Assembly: GCA_026122225.1 (NCBI GenBank)
Contig: JANEZZ010000728.1
Location: 1,488,001-1,552,000, forward strand
Length of the DNA: 64,000 nucleotides
Direction of reading: 5' to 3'
DNA from: Heloderma charlesbogerti
Lineage: Eukaryota > Chordata > Lepidosauria > Squamata > Helodermatidae
In this document: positions 24,601 to 32,600 of the stretch, in pieces
Position numbering within the stretch: the stretch's first letter is position 1
Layout of the letters: each line of letters starts with the position of its first letter
Notes under the pieces: generated by a model
The model's input: only the letters and a program-made list of their open reading frames with translations
Database searches by the model: none
What the model was told of the DNA's origin: nothing
Program-made: the position numbers and the translations under genes

Positions 24601-26741
24601 TGTTAATAAAAGCGATGTACACTATAAATTCTGTTTGTTACAGTTCATTGATATTGGAATAGTTACAAGTATTGAAATAAATCACAAACAAGTGGATGTT
24701 GCAAAAAAAGGCCAAGAAGTCTGTGTGAAAATAGAACCTATTCCTGGTGAGGCACCTAAAATGTTTGGGCGACATTTTGAAGCAACAGATATGCTTGTCA
24801 GCAAAGTAAGTGCTTTTGCTTTCCTTTTTTTGATTGCATAAATCTGTGGTAGGTGTTCAACCTGTTTTGGAATAGCGTTACACTCACTCTGAAGACTCAG
24901 ATTCACCACTTGGGCATGCTCTTGAACCCAGTCCTGCTCATGAATGCCACTAGATTGGCTGAGGCAGGCTGCGGGCGATATATGCCAAATTTTGAACAAT
25001 TTCATTTGGTCCCAAACTTCTGCTTTTGATTTTTAATGGTGTAAGCAGTCTCAAGTCCAGAATACCTTTGGGCTACTTTCTCTCATATGAAGTTGCACAT
25101 AGTTTTAAGATCTTCCTCAGAGTCCCTGCTTTGCAACTCCCCATCAGTAGGAATATAGTGGTGGGCGATCTGGTACAGCTGTGGCAGTCTCTTCTGAGGC
25201 AGATATGCTCTGTAACCTCCCCCACCCCACCCCACCCTGATCTTCACACACTAGGTAAAGTCAGTGATTTTTCAGAGTGTCTCATTTATTTATTGCTTGC
25301 CTTTATATCCTGCCTTTTTTCCTCTTGGAAGGAACCTAAGAACCTCTCTTGCCGTTTTCTTGGTTTGCTTTTCCTATTGGTTGTTTCTTGCTACTGAATC
25401 TAAGTGGTTATCAGTTTCTTGTTAGGCTGTCCTATTTCTTGGGTTTTATTACTATAGATTTTTAAACTATTAGTTGTTTTACAGATTGTTTTAGACTCAA
25501 TCTACAAGACAGCTATTAGTCTTTTAAAAATTAGACCAAAATGTAGGATAAAAATAATGTAATAAAAATCATTTTATGATTGAGATTTGTATTTCATAAA
25601 TAGTAATGGCAGATCACTAATCATGTTTTTCACATACACTAGTCATACAACGTGGTTGGTTCTTACATCACTTCTCCATAGAGTAACACACATGGAGCAA
25701 CTGCAAAAAACAAACAAACCTGTTGCTGTGCAGAGTCTAGAGGGCTTTGGCATTCTACTGAAACGTGTCCATTTATTTGTTCCTCTGAGGAAGTCACCCA
25801 TGACCCCATGACACATTAGTTCCTCACTAAAGTCTGGGTTTGCCTGTGTTTCTTTTTACACTGCAATACTCACTTGGTTGGTTAATGCAATCAAAACAAG
25901 CCACCATGGCTTAAACCAGTGGGCTGCTGTAGGGTTATCTGAGGGTTCTTTAATCCTTGAACAAGCCATGCCACCTGGGTTTGGACGACATGATAAGCTG
26001 TGGCAGGGTGTGATTATGCAAATAGTGCGCCTTGCAGCTCATAAGTCACCATAGCTTGTTTTCATCATGTGAACCAGGTCAATGACTAAACAAGTTATAC
26101 TGAAGCTAACAGCTTGTATTTAGCCGGCTTTTTGCAGTGGAAGAAAAAGATTGGAGGACTGATCCAGCCAAATTTAAGCAGGTTTCAGCCTAATTTCTAT
26201 GAAGAGTTAAGCACATACTTTTCTGTTCCTTCCCTACTGAAGTCAATGAGACTTAAGTACTTAATAGTGCAATCCTATGCATGTCTACTCAGAAGTAAAG
26301 GTATAGAATTGCAGCCTGCCTTTTTGTTGGAGCACCCTATCTATTTTTGAAGGATTGGGCATATCTTGAAATAACTAAAATTGGTTTGCTCAAATCCTCA
26401 TATTTAATATATTTAACATGCTAATTTTTTACACAGCACCTTAGGTATGAGAGATATGCTCGAAAAACCACATTTCTTGTTCGATTTGTTTGCTAGTTTT
26501 TAATTAAAAGCTGAAGAGCACAGCTTTGTGGTAGGTAAGTAAAAACAAGTCCTTACAGCCGAGGAGCTGGATGGGCAGTGAAGTTGATCACGTAAGTATT
26601 TTGTGTTAATGTATCTTTGTGTTCTGTCTACAGATTAGTCGTCAGTCCATTGATGCCTTGAAGGACTGGTTCAGAGATGAAATGCAGAAGTCTGACTGGC
26701 AGCTTATTGTGGAGCTAAAGAAAGTATTTGAAATCATCTGA
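3511..26741 (+). CDS. EIF5B: EIF5B, eukaryotic translation initiation factor 5B (23 exons, lacks first coding exon)
   Basis: eIF5B is the cytosolic GTPase that joins the 60S subunit to the 48S initiation complex and positions initiator tRNA. Exons: 3511-3636, 4526-4610, 5381-6038, 7382-7602, 8008-8158, 9271-9375, 10495-10581, 10854-10940, 11987-12273, 13377-13484, 13701-13811, 14654-14721, 14995-15136, 16818-16949, 18209-18391, 18479-18640, 20006-20137, 20888-21019, 21137-21213, 21355-21519, 23454-23592, 24644-24805, 26634-26741. All have AG/GT borders and matching phases. They total 3,628 nt (1,209 residues once the split first codon is completed), consistent with the roughly 1,220-residue family. 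The N-terminal third is Lys/Glu-rich and low complexity. The GTPase domain shows [17 protein letters not shown] and SAHTGDG, followed by domains II-IV ending KKVFEII. The first coding exon, about a dozen residues, was not found here. Confidence 0.97.
4526..4610 (+). CDS. EIF5B: EIF5B window exon 2
   Basis: Acceptor ttcttattgtag, donor gtaaat. Encodes [20 protein letters not shown] and further residues of the N-terminal region, ending at a codon boundary. Confidence 0.94.
4823..5073. repeat. TTGGATCCAG-end repeat, copy 1
   Basis: Shares tcaccccattcagcagggtc, tcctgact and a ggctgctgtggg-type segment with copies at 20537 and 34103, and ends ctggatccaatcc, the inverse of the start of those copies. 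Confidence 0.65.
5381..6038 (+). CDS. EIF5B: EIF5B window exon 3, large Lys/Asp/Glu-rich exon
   Basis: Acceptor gatttaccag, donor gtttgt, 658 nt. Encodes alternating acidic serine clusters ([33 protein letters not shown]) and lysine runs, then the conserved [18 protein letters not shown] segment. The Ser-Asp/Glu clusters look like CK2-type phosphorylation sites (inference). The open frame continues upstream to 5348, but the acceptor and family alignment place the exon start at 5381. Confidence 0.95.
6774..7222. repeat. hAT-like element with ~185 bp inverted arms
   Basis: Left arm about 6774-6955 (gtggcccagtccacatg, ccatggactctccatctgtg) and right arm about 7033-7222 (cacagatggagggtccatgg, gaactggcccagtgtg) are imperfect reverse complements. 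No transposase. Confidence 0.65.
7382..7602 (+). CDS. EIF5B: EIF5B window exon 4
   Basis: Acceptor ttctctcttag, donor gtactt. Encodes [20 protein letters not shown], then [20 protein letters not shown] and a charged helix, all highly conserved in eIF5B. Confidence 0.96.
7823..7912. repeat. Palindromic MITE (ACTCAGAAGTAAATCCCACT type)
   Basis: tgcatgtttactcagaagta ... ggattactcccaagtaagca is an imperfect palindrome common in squamate genomes; ends agtcccgt / ttgcagcc are degraded copies of the AATCCTATG end. Confidence 0.7.
8008..8158 (+). CDS. EIF5B: EIF5B window exon 5
   Basis: Acceptor tttttttgtag, donor gtaaga. Encodes a charged coiled-coil-like stretch ending [20 protein letters not shown], a strongly conserved eIF5B signature. 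Confidence 0.97.
8425..8513. repeat. Palindromic MITE (same type, inverted order)
   Basis: gcagtcctatgcacactttc, ctgggagtaacgtccactga and ggaattacttctgaataaac. Same family as 7823-7912. Confidence 0.7.
8555..8795. repeat. hAT-like MITE (CATAGTTAAC type)
   Basis: tggcttactaaaccaggtta, ttaaccatagcttcccatta, ccatagttaactgtggcttc and ctggtttgtttcac form imperfect inverted segments like those at 34439 and 40408. Confidence 0.5.
9271..9375 (+). CDS. EIF5B: EIF5B window exon 6, with polyglutamine tract
   Basis: Acceptor acttggcag, donor gtgaga. Encodes [20 protein letters not shown], then a lysine run and seven consecutive glutamines (mixed CAG/CAA codons, about 9340-9360), then ENKE. Upstream and downstream residues match the family; the Q7 run is longer than I recall from mammals. 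Confidence 0.95.
9812..10388. repeat. Dispersed palindromic repeat (GGTGCCACAAG type), split by a MITE
   Basis: Left end aaagaggcttgtggcacctt and right end ctttaaggtgccacaagact are inverted. Interior gatgaagtaaacact and ggaagcttatgctgtaat match the second copy at 32505-32704. A separate MITE (10193-10337) interrupts it. Confidence 0.65.
10193..10337. repeat. Palindromic MITE nested in the GGTGCCACAAG repeat
   Basis: ccaggtgccctgcagatgtg ... caacacatctgcagggcatc are inverted arms around ccagccagcatggccat. A familiar reptile hAT-type MITE (inference). Confidence 0.75.
10495..10581 (+). CDS. EIF5B: EIF5B window exon 7
   Basis: Acceptor tcttgcaattttag, donor gtcagt, 87 nt. Encodes [20 protein letters not shown] and following acidic residues. 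This segment is poorly conserved, so the call rests on splice sites, phase and position. Confidence 0.85.
10854..10940 (+). CDS. EIF5B: EIF5B window exon 8
   Basis: Acceptor attgctgtttag, donor gtaagt. Encodes an acidic run, then [17 protein letters not shown], the conserved [13 protein letters not shown] block of eIF5B. Confidence 0.95.
11987..12273 (+). CDS. EIF5B: EIF5B window exon 9, acidic tract
   Basis: Acceptor actcttgtcag, donor gtattt. Encodes [10 protein letters not shown], then a long Asp/Glu run written by GAT/GAG/GAA repeats (about 12015-12120), then [27 protein letters not shown]. The last block is the conserved lead-in to the GTPase domain. Confidence 0.95.
12916..12934. repeat. 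Poly-T tract
   Basis: Uninterrupted T run in the EIF5B intron before the G1 exon, preceded by aataaatttatgtgt. Could be a tail of an antisense retroposon, but no body is recognisable. Confidence 0.6.
13377..13484 (+). CDS. EIF5B: EIF5B window exon 10, GTPase G1 (P-loop)
   Basis: Acceptor tttaattctag, donor gtaagg. Encodes [20 protein letters not shown] followed by [24 protein letters not shown] is the phosphate-binding G1 loop of translational GTPases. Confidence 0.97.
13701..13811 (+). CDS. EIF5B: EIF5B window exon 11, switch 1
   Basis: Acceptor tttcatgcag, donor gtaagt, 37 codons. Encodes [20 protein letters not shown] and onward to [18 protein letters not shown] is the switch 1 (G2) segment. 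Confidence 0.97.
14392..14517. repeat. Palindromic MITE, TTAAGG/AATCCTATG-end family
   Basis: Starts TTAAGGGCACAACCCTATG and ends CATAGGATTGCACCTTAA, 126 bp. The halves are imperfect reverse complements around ccagcatgactggctggggc. No coding capacity. Confidence 0.75.
14654..14721 (+). CDS. EIF5B: EIF5B window exon 12, G3 DTPGH
   Basis: Acceptor gcaatgttag, donor gtaacc, 68 nt. Encodes [20 protein letters not shown] and SF. DTPGH is the G3/switch 2 motif; its histidine is the catalytic one in translational GTPases. Confidence 0.97.
14995..15136 (+). CDS. EIF5B: EIF5B window exon 13
   Basis: Acceptor caatgttgcag, donor gtaaga. Encodes [40 protein letters not shown] and FVVALNK. The final NK begins the split NKID (G4) guanine-specificity motif. 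Confidence 0.97.
15176..15392 (-). mobile_element. CR1-like LINE 3' end
   Basis: Begins agaacataagaaaagccttg, the reverse of a reptilian CR1 3' terminus, and continues ggcctatctagttcagcatt, ccagccagattcctatggga and a remnant of the GTAGCC...TGATGAC region. In the EIF5B intron between G4-coding exons. Confidence 0.75.
16282..16341. repeat. Short hairpin repeat
   Basis: ttacaggaaatggtagtaac pairs with gttaccacttcctgtaa; the loop contains tgtgtgcaagcaca. Probably a MITE core. Confidence 0.5.
16818..16949 (+). CDS. EIF5B: EIF5B window exon 14, completes G4
   Basis: Acceptor tgcctctttaag, donor gtcagc. Encodes [20 protein letters not shown] and [24 protein letters not shown]. The leading ID completes NKID. 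Confidence 0.97.
17995..18100 (-). repeat. LINE/SINE 3' tail with GATA microsatellite, - orientation
   Basis: ttttatttatttttatttat followed by (agatat)n and ggtccatactgcccaatagc, the reverse of a common retroposon tail ending in (AATAAA)n. In the EIF5B intron before the G5 exon. Confidence 0.5.
18209..18391 (+). CDS. EIF5B: EIF5B window exon 15, G5
   Basis: Acceptor tgtgattttag, donor gtaatt. Encodes [20 protein letters not shown], then [20 protein letters not shown] and [19 protein letters not shown] is the G5 region. Confidence 0.97.
18479..18640 (+). CDS. EIF5B: EIF5B window exon 16, domain II
   Basis: Acceptor ttatctgttag, donor gtaagg. Encodes [20 protein letters not shown] and on to [15 protein letters not shown], the beta-barrel domain II. 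Confidence 0.97.
20006..20137 (+). CDS. EIF5B: EIF5B window exon 17, end of domain II
   Basis: Acceptor ctttctccttag, donor gtaaga. Encodes [20 protein letters not shown] and [20 protein letters not shown]. Confidence 0.97.
20537..20775. repeat. TTGGATCCAG-end repeat, copy 2
   Basis: Starts gagttggatccagaagctgc, contains ccattcagcagggtctcctg and gctggaggggctac, and ends atctggctccaacccc, an imperfect inverse of the start. Confidence 0.65.
20888..21019 (+). CDS. EIF5B: EIF5B window exon 18, start of domain III
   Basis: Acceptor tttatattaaaag, donor gtaagt. Encodes [40 protein letters not shown] and SEVP. Confidence 0.96.
21137..21213 (+). CDS. EIF5B: EIF5B window exon 19
   Basis: Acceptor ctctcctgacag, donor gtaagt, 77 nt. 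Encodes [20 protein letters not shown] and LEHDP, within domain III. Confidence 0.96.
21355..21519 (+). CDS. EIF5B: EIF5B window exon 20, domain III and long connecting helix
   Basis: Acceptor tttatcttctag, donor gtaagt. Encodes [40 protein letters not shown], then [14 protein letters not shown], the start of the long helix linking domains III and IV. Confidence 0.97.
21918..22130. repeat. hAT-like MITE (CCTGGTTCAC end)
   Basis: acctggttcactcaatcact and ctgcagcttaaacaagccat pair with ttgtttaagctgcgttgatc near the right side. A relative with inverted terminus catgtgaaccaggt lies at 26066-26080. Confidence 0.55.
23030..23132. repeat. Hairpin repeat with 21-22 bp arms
   Basis: Arms at 23030-23051 (aattctccttaccacttggc) and 23112-23132 are reverse complements apart from one base. 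The 60 bp spacer carries ttatcaggggatagtta. Probably a MITE. Confidence 0.6.
23454..23592 (+). CDS. EIF5B: EIF5B window exon 21, domain IV
   Basis: Acceptor ccccccttag, donor gtgagt. Encodes [40 protein letters not shown] and CVPSKN, the tRNA-binding C-terminal barrel. Confidence 0.97.
24644..24805 (+). CDS. EIF5B: EIF5B window exon 22, domain IV
   Basis: Acceptor tgtttgttacag, donor gtaagt. Encodes [40 protein letters not shown] and [14 protein letters not shown]. Confidence 0.97.
25860..26082. repeat. hAT-like MITE (CCTGGTTCAC end, inverted)
   Basis: Contains acaagccaccatggcttaaa, gaacaagccatgccacctgg and terminus catcatgtgaaccaggtc. Shares segments with 21918-22130. Confidence 0.55.
26264..26312. 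repeat. MITE fragment (ACTCAGAAGTAA type)
   Basis: tgcaatcctatgcatgtcta followed by ctcagaagtaaaggtata and attgcagcc. Internally deleted copy of the family at 7823. Confidence 0.55.
26634..26741 (+). CDS. EIF5B: EIF5B last exon with stop codon
   Basis: Acceptor gttctgtctacag. Encodes [20 protein letters not shown] and [15 protein letters not shown], then TGA at 26739-26741. The extreme C-terminus is the eIF1A contact site known for this family. Confidence 0.97.
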   Translation: MSRQSIDALKDWFRDEMQKSDWQLIVELKKVFEII

Positions 26742-27411
26742 GTTCTGTTAAGCAATGGGCAATGGCTAGCATAAACCCACAATTCCTATTACAAAAATCA
26801 CCAACAGCTTATAATAAATATGCTGTTGGATTTAATTAACATCTGGGGAAAAATGTGGATGATGTTTTCCATGAGAAACCAAGTAACTTACACTGGTTTG
26901 ACAGTGGTCAATTTACATATCCCTGTGGTTCCAATGTGCCTGTGCACCTTCCCCATGGTCCTTCCGTTTATACTGGCTACTGTTTTAAAGTTTGCCCTTC
27001 CCAACTCACATCCCCAAAATAGAAATAATTTTTTTATTACAAACTCAGCTTTCACTTTTATACTAGTAAGATCAATACTGCAGTCTTTGATTAACCAACC
27101 CCCCCTGCAGTCTTTGTGATTCTTGGACTTATGTTGATGTACGAAACGTTTATTTATGCATACCTCTTTCCCTATTGATTTTTCAACATTCTTCTGCTTT
27201 GCGCCTCTAGAAATTTAAAACAGAAAAATTAGGTAATTGGGCATCTGTATTGCTTTGTGAAACAATGATGTAAAGCATAGCTGGCTGCCTTTTATTGCTT
27301 GTACAGTTCATGAAATTTGACAAACTGTAATCATTAATGCTGAGCTGAAAATAAAGGAAATGGATATTATCCTGTTAATTTCATTCCTAATAAAGGCAGC
27401 ACAGCATGCGC
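26742..27411 (+). other. EIF5B: EIF5B 3' untranslated region
   Basis: Runs from the TGA. AATAAA hexamers occur at 26813-26818, 27350-27355 and 27389-27394. The last two are the likely main polyadenylation signals, predicting cleavage around 27370-27411. The end position is inferred. Confidence 0.7.
27389..27394 (+). terminator. EIF5B distal polyadenylation signal
   Basis: AATAAA followed by AAGG; a second AATAAA lies 39 bases upstream at 27350. Either could be used. Confidence 0.6.
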
Positions 27412-29169
27412 ATGTTTAACTGTCAGTGTTTAGTTATGAGTGTCTGAGCCTAACAGTTCACATGGTCTCATTGAGTACACTTTGCTGTTGAAAGGTGGGA
27501 TACAAACATTTCAAGAATTACCTGTGCACAAGCTTCAAATGGGGCACAGCAGCAACTTGATCTGTGCTATATGGCTGATGAAATCTATCTTGCATAGTAA
27601 AGCTGGAATTGATGTGCAAGCAGTGTGACAGTGAACAGCACAAGCCCATGCTCTGACTATGTGGCTAACATATTAAGGGTGATGCAAGCTAGGTAGGATC
27701 CTGTACAGAGCCAGCAACACAATGTCAAGCACAGTTAAAGGTAGATCACCCACAGAGACTCAAATACCAGTGCTGTGACTCCCAACATACACAGCACTGC
27801 AGCATGGCTGTGCCCTTGGCAACAGTACCACCAGGCACTGGGTGGTACCTTCCTCAACAGCCACTACCACCATTCCATAAGTAGCAATGTCACAGCTGTT
27901 TCTATAGCAAGAAAAGCTGACTTTCTGCAGGTTGTATGACAGCAAGTGAGATTACTGCACCTGGCTGACCCTTGTAAATAACCACTCACATAAGTGTTCT
28001 CTCCTGAACAGTGTAGTGTCTGAAGTGCGCTCCTGGAAGTTTGCAGGAACTCTAATTATAAAATTATCTTGCCATTTCTAATCACTAGAATAGCTGCTGT
28101 CACTGAAGTCCATCCCAGATGTTAATTGGTTGTTAGAAAGTTGTTAGAAATGTACTTCATGTCATTAATGCAAGTTCAGAAAATGTATCATATATACTAA
28201 TAGCACTAATAGACCCATGCTTCGGTAGTAGTAGAGTGAAATGTGGCCATCCACAAAGGGCTTTCTGCATACTTGCATTTCCTAGGTATGCAGCAAAATA
28301 TTAATTTGTAAGCCAAACTAGCTCAACAAGGACAGTGCATGCTCATTGACCACCAGAAAGCATGAAATGTTGAGGGCAGAGGAACTGGCCTGCCTAAGCC
28401 CTAAACGACTTTCACAGTTTTGTCACCCCCCAAGTCTAGCATGCTGTATATTTTGAAGCTAAATGTTCAGGAAGAGGGTTTTATTAGGATCTGAGGACTC
28501 TAAACTTTGAGGGTCAGGTGCTAGGTCCCTTTCTGCAATTGCTAGGAGAGCATGAAGCCACTCACACTAGTGCTAGATAAGGGAAGGAAAGAACTTCCCA
28601 CTTGTTCCCCTTCCCTCTAATTCTTAGTCACAGGACAATATGCAAGGGCAATGCACTAAATGCCCTACTCCATTGGAAATGCTAATCCTCTTCTCTCTCA
28701 CCCCCAGACTTCAACAATTTCACTGCGATCTTTAAATAGAAGGAAGGTACAATTGTCAGGATATTGAATTTTGCTCCCAGTACAAACACTTATCTGCGCT
28801 TGCATAAAGCTATGAAACAGAGCGTGCTACCCTTAGTCCACAGCAAGAACAGATGCAACATTTATAGCCCCAGGCTAGCCCAACCACATGCTAGCCCAAC
28901 AGTAATGCCAGTACTGTTGGGATGCGTATTTTGGCAAGCCTAGAGTATTTTAAAAATTGGATCATTTCAGCCCACCCCTTTGAAGAGATGTTTGCCATTG
29001 CATACTGTCTTTGTAAGCTTGGATGGATAGAGTGGGAATACAAGTGTTTAACAATACAAATATTAAAAACTATAGCTTTATCACAATCATTAACATTTGC
29101 ACAACCTATCAAAACTATAGCATTTAGCAAAGAGTTTAGAAGTGGAGTACTGAAACAACAGAATCTGTA
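27412..29169. other. EIF5B-REV1 intergenic spacer
   Basis: About 1.8 kb between the convergent 3' ends. No exon, RNA gene or recognisable mobile element was seen; the open frames in it are short and without family resemblance. Confidence 0.65.
27640..28960. other. Unassigned spacer segment
   Basis: Non-coding region between the two genes. It lacks inverted ends, LINE tails and significant frames. Nothing identified. Confidence 0.5.
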
Positions 29170-29488
29170 CAAATTACATACAGTTCTTTATTAAACAACT
29201 GTAAACACTTCACTGTAAAAATCCAGAAAACCTTTATAAACAAACATTTTGTAAATAGATTCTATACTACAATAAAAGAATTTGAACACAGTTATTTACA
29301 TGCAATACTGACAAATTTTGGCACTTTCTTGAAAGGAAATGTACAAAACACTTTCTTCTTTAAAAAAAATTTCAACTTATAAAAACTTAGTTTTACTATC
29401 ATGCACTTTGCAAATACCTCACAAGCACTTATGGCACAGCTACCAGAGAGCTCCAGGCTCTCACCACACCCTTTTCTACAAGATCAGT
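29170..29488 (-). other. REV1: REV1 3' untranslated region
   Basis: AT-rich sequence between the TGA at 29489-29491 and the predicted cleavage site. Extent inferred from the AATAAA at 29187-29192. Confidence 0.65.
29187..29192 (-). terminator. REV1 polyadenylation signal
   Basis: TTTATT on the + strand, AATAAA on the REV1 strand, about 300 bases after the REV1 stop codon. Cleavage would fall near 29165-29175. Confidence 0.6.
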
Positions 29489-29600
29489 TCAGATAACTTT
29501 TAATGTGCTTCCATAAGTTTGTTGCAAAACCACTTGAACATTGTCAAGAATGAAGTCAAATGCCATGTTCCAAACTGATTCCACAGACTGCTGCATTAAC
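29489..29600 (-). CDS. REV1: REV1 last exon with stop codon
   Basis: Acceptor cttccctacag. Encodes LMQQSVESVWNMAFDFILDN, then VQVVLQQTYGSTLKVI and TGA (29491-29489). Completes the four-helix C-terminal domain. Confidence 0.97.
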
Positions 29601-32600
29601 CTGTAGGGAAGAAAAGCATCTACTTTTAGAAACAAGTAACTAACCCTTATTGCAACACATTTTTATAATTTTCCATGGTGGGATGTTGAGCAGGCAGTTA
29701 CAGCTTTGGAAATTATTAATTTCTTGTTTTTTTAAAAAGTAATGATTTCTCTACAGGACGTGAGACAGCAACAGGTACAGTGGCTGAATCATGTCCTTGA
29801 TACAAGTTTGCACACAGGGCCAAATTTTCCATGCAAGATTTAAAACAATGTATTTAAGGGATAAGATACTAAAATGTAAGTACTAGTCAGTTACAACTAG
29901 CTAGGTTCAAATGGGATTTTTTCTGAATTGGGGTCAGAAGCATTTGTCAGTTTATAACTCAAGAAACCTAAGGCCGAAGGTTCACAAAGGGCAGGACATT
30001 GCTGGTGTTCAGGTGAGCACCTCTATCTACCATGGCAGTTTGAGAGCTAAAATATTCTATAACTACAAACCAAAATGCTACTTTCAGAGAAGATGTGTGG
30101 ATTCTCCATGTTCATTGGGTTGTTGCCAGATACTGTCATACTTGGAGCAGACCCAATGAAATTAGTCAGACTTAAGTTAGTCATGAATAAAGTCCCATAG
30201 ATTTCAACAGGTCTGCTCCAAGTATGACTATATCTGGATCCATCCCATTGTGTGAAAAAAGATTTAGAGAATGACTTCCAAAATTGCCTTTTCAGTGGCA
30301 TAGAGATTTTTTATACCAAAAGTGTGAATTAAGACCCAAAAGTAAGCTACCTTTTCATATATTTTATGACCAGATCCAACTTTTCTAAATCTTTCTCTTC
30401 TATCAGATCAGTACAATACTTCACAACTTGTAGGATATCTTCCTCCATAGGATCTGTGAAACCATATGAATATACAGGATTATTCAAATGCCACATTCAG
30501 AAAGGGTAGAGTGCCAAACAGCTTTACATTTGCAAACTGCTGCTGAAAATAGATTCCCCAGCCAAGTCTCCATCCTTCCCTTGCTAGAGAAGGGTGAGTG
30601 AGATCTCCCTCCAACCCCAGACAAACTTTATATTTAGACAATGGTCAGTCTGGATTTTGGCTTGGGTATGGGACTAAGATTGCACCTGCAGTCCTGAGCT
30701 GCAGTCCTGACCAATAGATCAATAGGGGACATTGCATCTTGGTGATAATATCAGCCTTAGATGTTAATCATGAGATGCTGATGACATGGCTTTGGGATCT
30801 AATATACTCCGCGAACTACTGGGTAGTATCCAATGTTAGTCCTACGTAGAGTAGACCACTGAAATGAATGGCACTGCAGTTAGTCTACATAGGACTAACA
30901 TTGGATACTAACATCTAAGGCTGATATTATCACCAAGATGCAATGTCCCCTATTGATCTATGGGTTAGGACTGTTGCTCAGGACTGCAGGTGCAATCTTG
31001 GTACCATACCCAAGCCAAAATCCAGACCACCCACTGTGATGCTTCACGCAAGTAGTAACCATCTCTTTTCTAAAATCTTTGAACACCATGCAATTTGAAA
31101 TCATGCAGCTAGGAGACACGATTGTCCAAGGCATATCTATCATATGCTTTTAGTCTCCTGAACATTACAGAAGAGATAATGTCAACACATGGTAGATTAA
31201 TGCTAATTATGAATATAATTTATTCGTTTATTAAGTTTATAACCGTCCTTTCCACCAAAACTTTCCACTCAAGAATCAAGCAGAGCATAATATTTCTAAA
31301 ACATGGCCCTCCTTTTCCTAATACAAGGATGGAAATACATTCAATTCAAAAGGGAAAAAACGGGTCCCTAGAATGCAATACCTTCTGTTAAACTGCAACT
31401 GCTAACATCTAATAGAGACACAAAGCCGTTCAGTCTGAATTTTAAAATGATTATTTTTGATAAAAACGTTTACTTGCAAACACAATGCAGCTAAACCCTT
31501 TCTTTAAAAAAGTAGTGGAACTGCAAGATTACCTGATATGGTTGTAATCCATTCCTTGAGTAAGGCTTTTACATCATTGAACTCAACAGCTCCAGCTAGA
31601 TTAGGGGCTCGAGGCCTAGTAGTGGCAGACAATAATGGCTGTGAAATGGATGGGCTGGAAGTATTTGCAGTGGTTTGCACTAATTCCACCTATTCAGAAA
31701 CAAAATATACAAACGGTACTTCTTCCTTATCTGTCCAACTGCAAACTCTAGGAAAGCACTCCAGGCACTAAAACACCATGACAAACAAGAAAACTAAATA
31801 AATGTGTTTTAAAATATTTGAAGGCTGGATTCGCTTGTGATAAAGTTACCTGTGAGTTGTCAGTGGTCCCTCCTTCCTGTTTCAAGAAGTCATCCATTAA
31901 TTTCTGTGGGCTTCCAACAGAAATAACCATACTTTTTGTAGGGCTTCCAAAGAGCTTGTTTTTCAAAGGACTATGATTCTTTTTTACTGGGCTGCCTTGG
32001 GGTTTTTTCCTACTTTTTTTCTTATGTTTTGAAACTGGCTTCAAGCTCAGCAAATGATTCTTTGATACTGTGAGGAAAAGGAGTAACAGTAAGAATTGTC
32101 TAGTACTTTATGACTAAGGAGATGACTCTGACAGAGTTAGTTCCATTAAAACTCCTCAAAAGACAACATAGTTACTGAAAAGACTGTTAAATCACCCAAT
32201 TATTTGACAGAACTGCAGCCACAGACTTACCAGTCGTACTTGTTTGCTGGAAAATAGTCTCTAAATGTTTTTGCCTTTGATCATATGCCTGTCTAAGCTC
32301 TTCCTGCAACTCTGAAGGTAGTGCAGCAAAAACTTCAGGGTCCACCTAAGTAATGAAACATCCAATTACACCACTGGTGTGCAACATTGATGTTTGCATT
32401 TCTGACTTTTCTCTCAAGCGTAAGTAATGGATTTATACTCTTGTGTTTTTAACTGGATATCTGTTTAACATGGCTACCCCTCTGGAAATTATACTTCAGT
32501 TTGTTATAGCAAAAGCAACAAATACCCTTGAGGCACCTTGAAGACTAGCAAATATATTCTGGCATACGCTTTCATGGCCACTGTTCACTTCATCAGATGC

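Noticed and set aside
25860..26082. Considered as a tRNA-derived SINE
   Set aside because: No A/B box promoter pair is visible; inverted ends fit a hAT-like MITE better.
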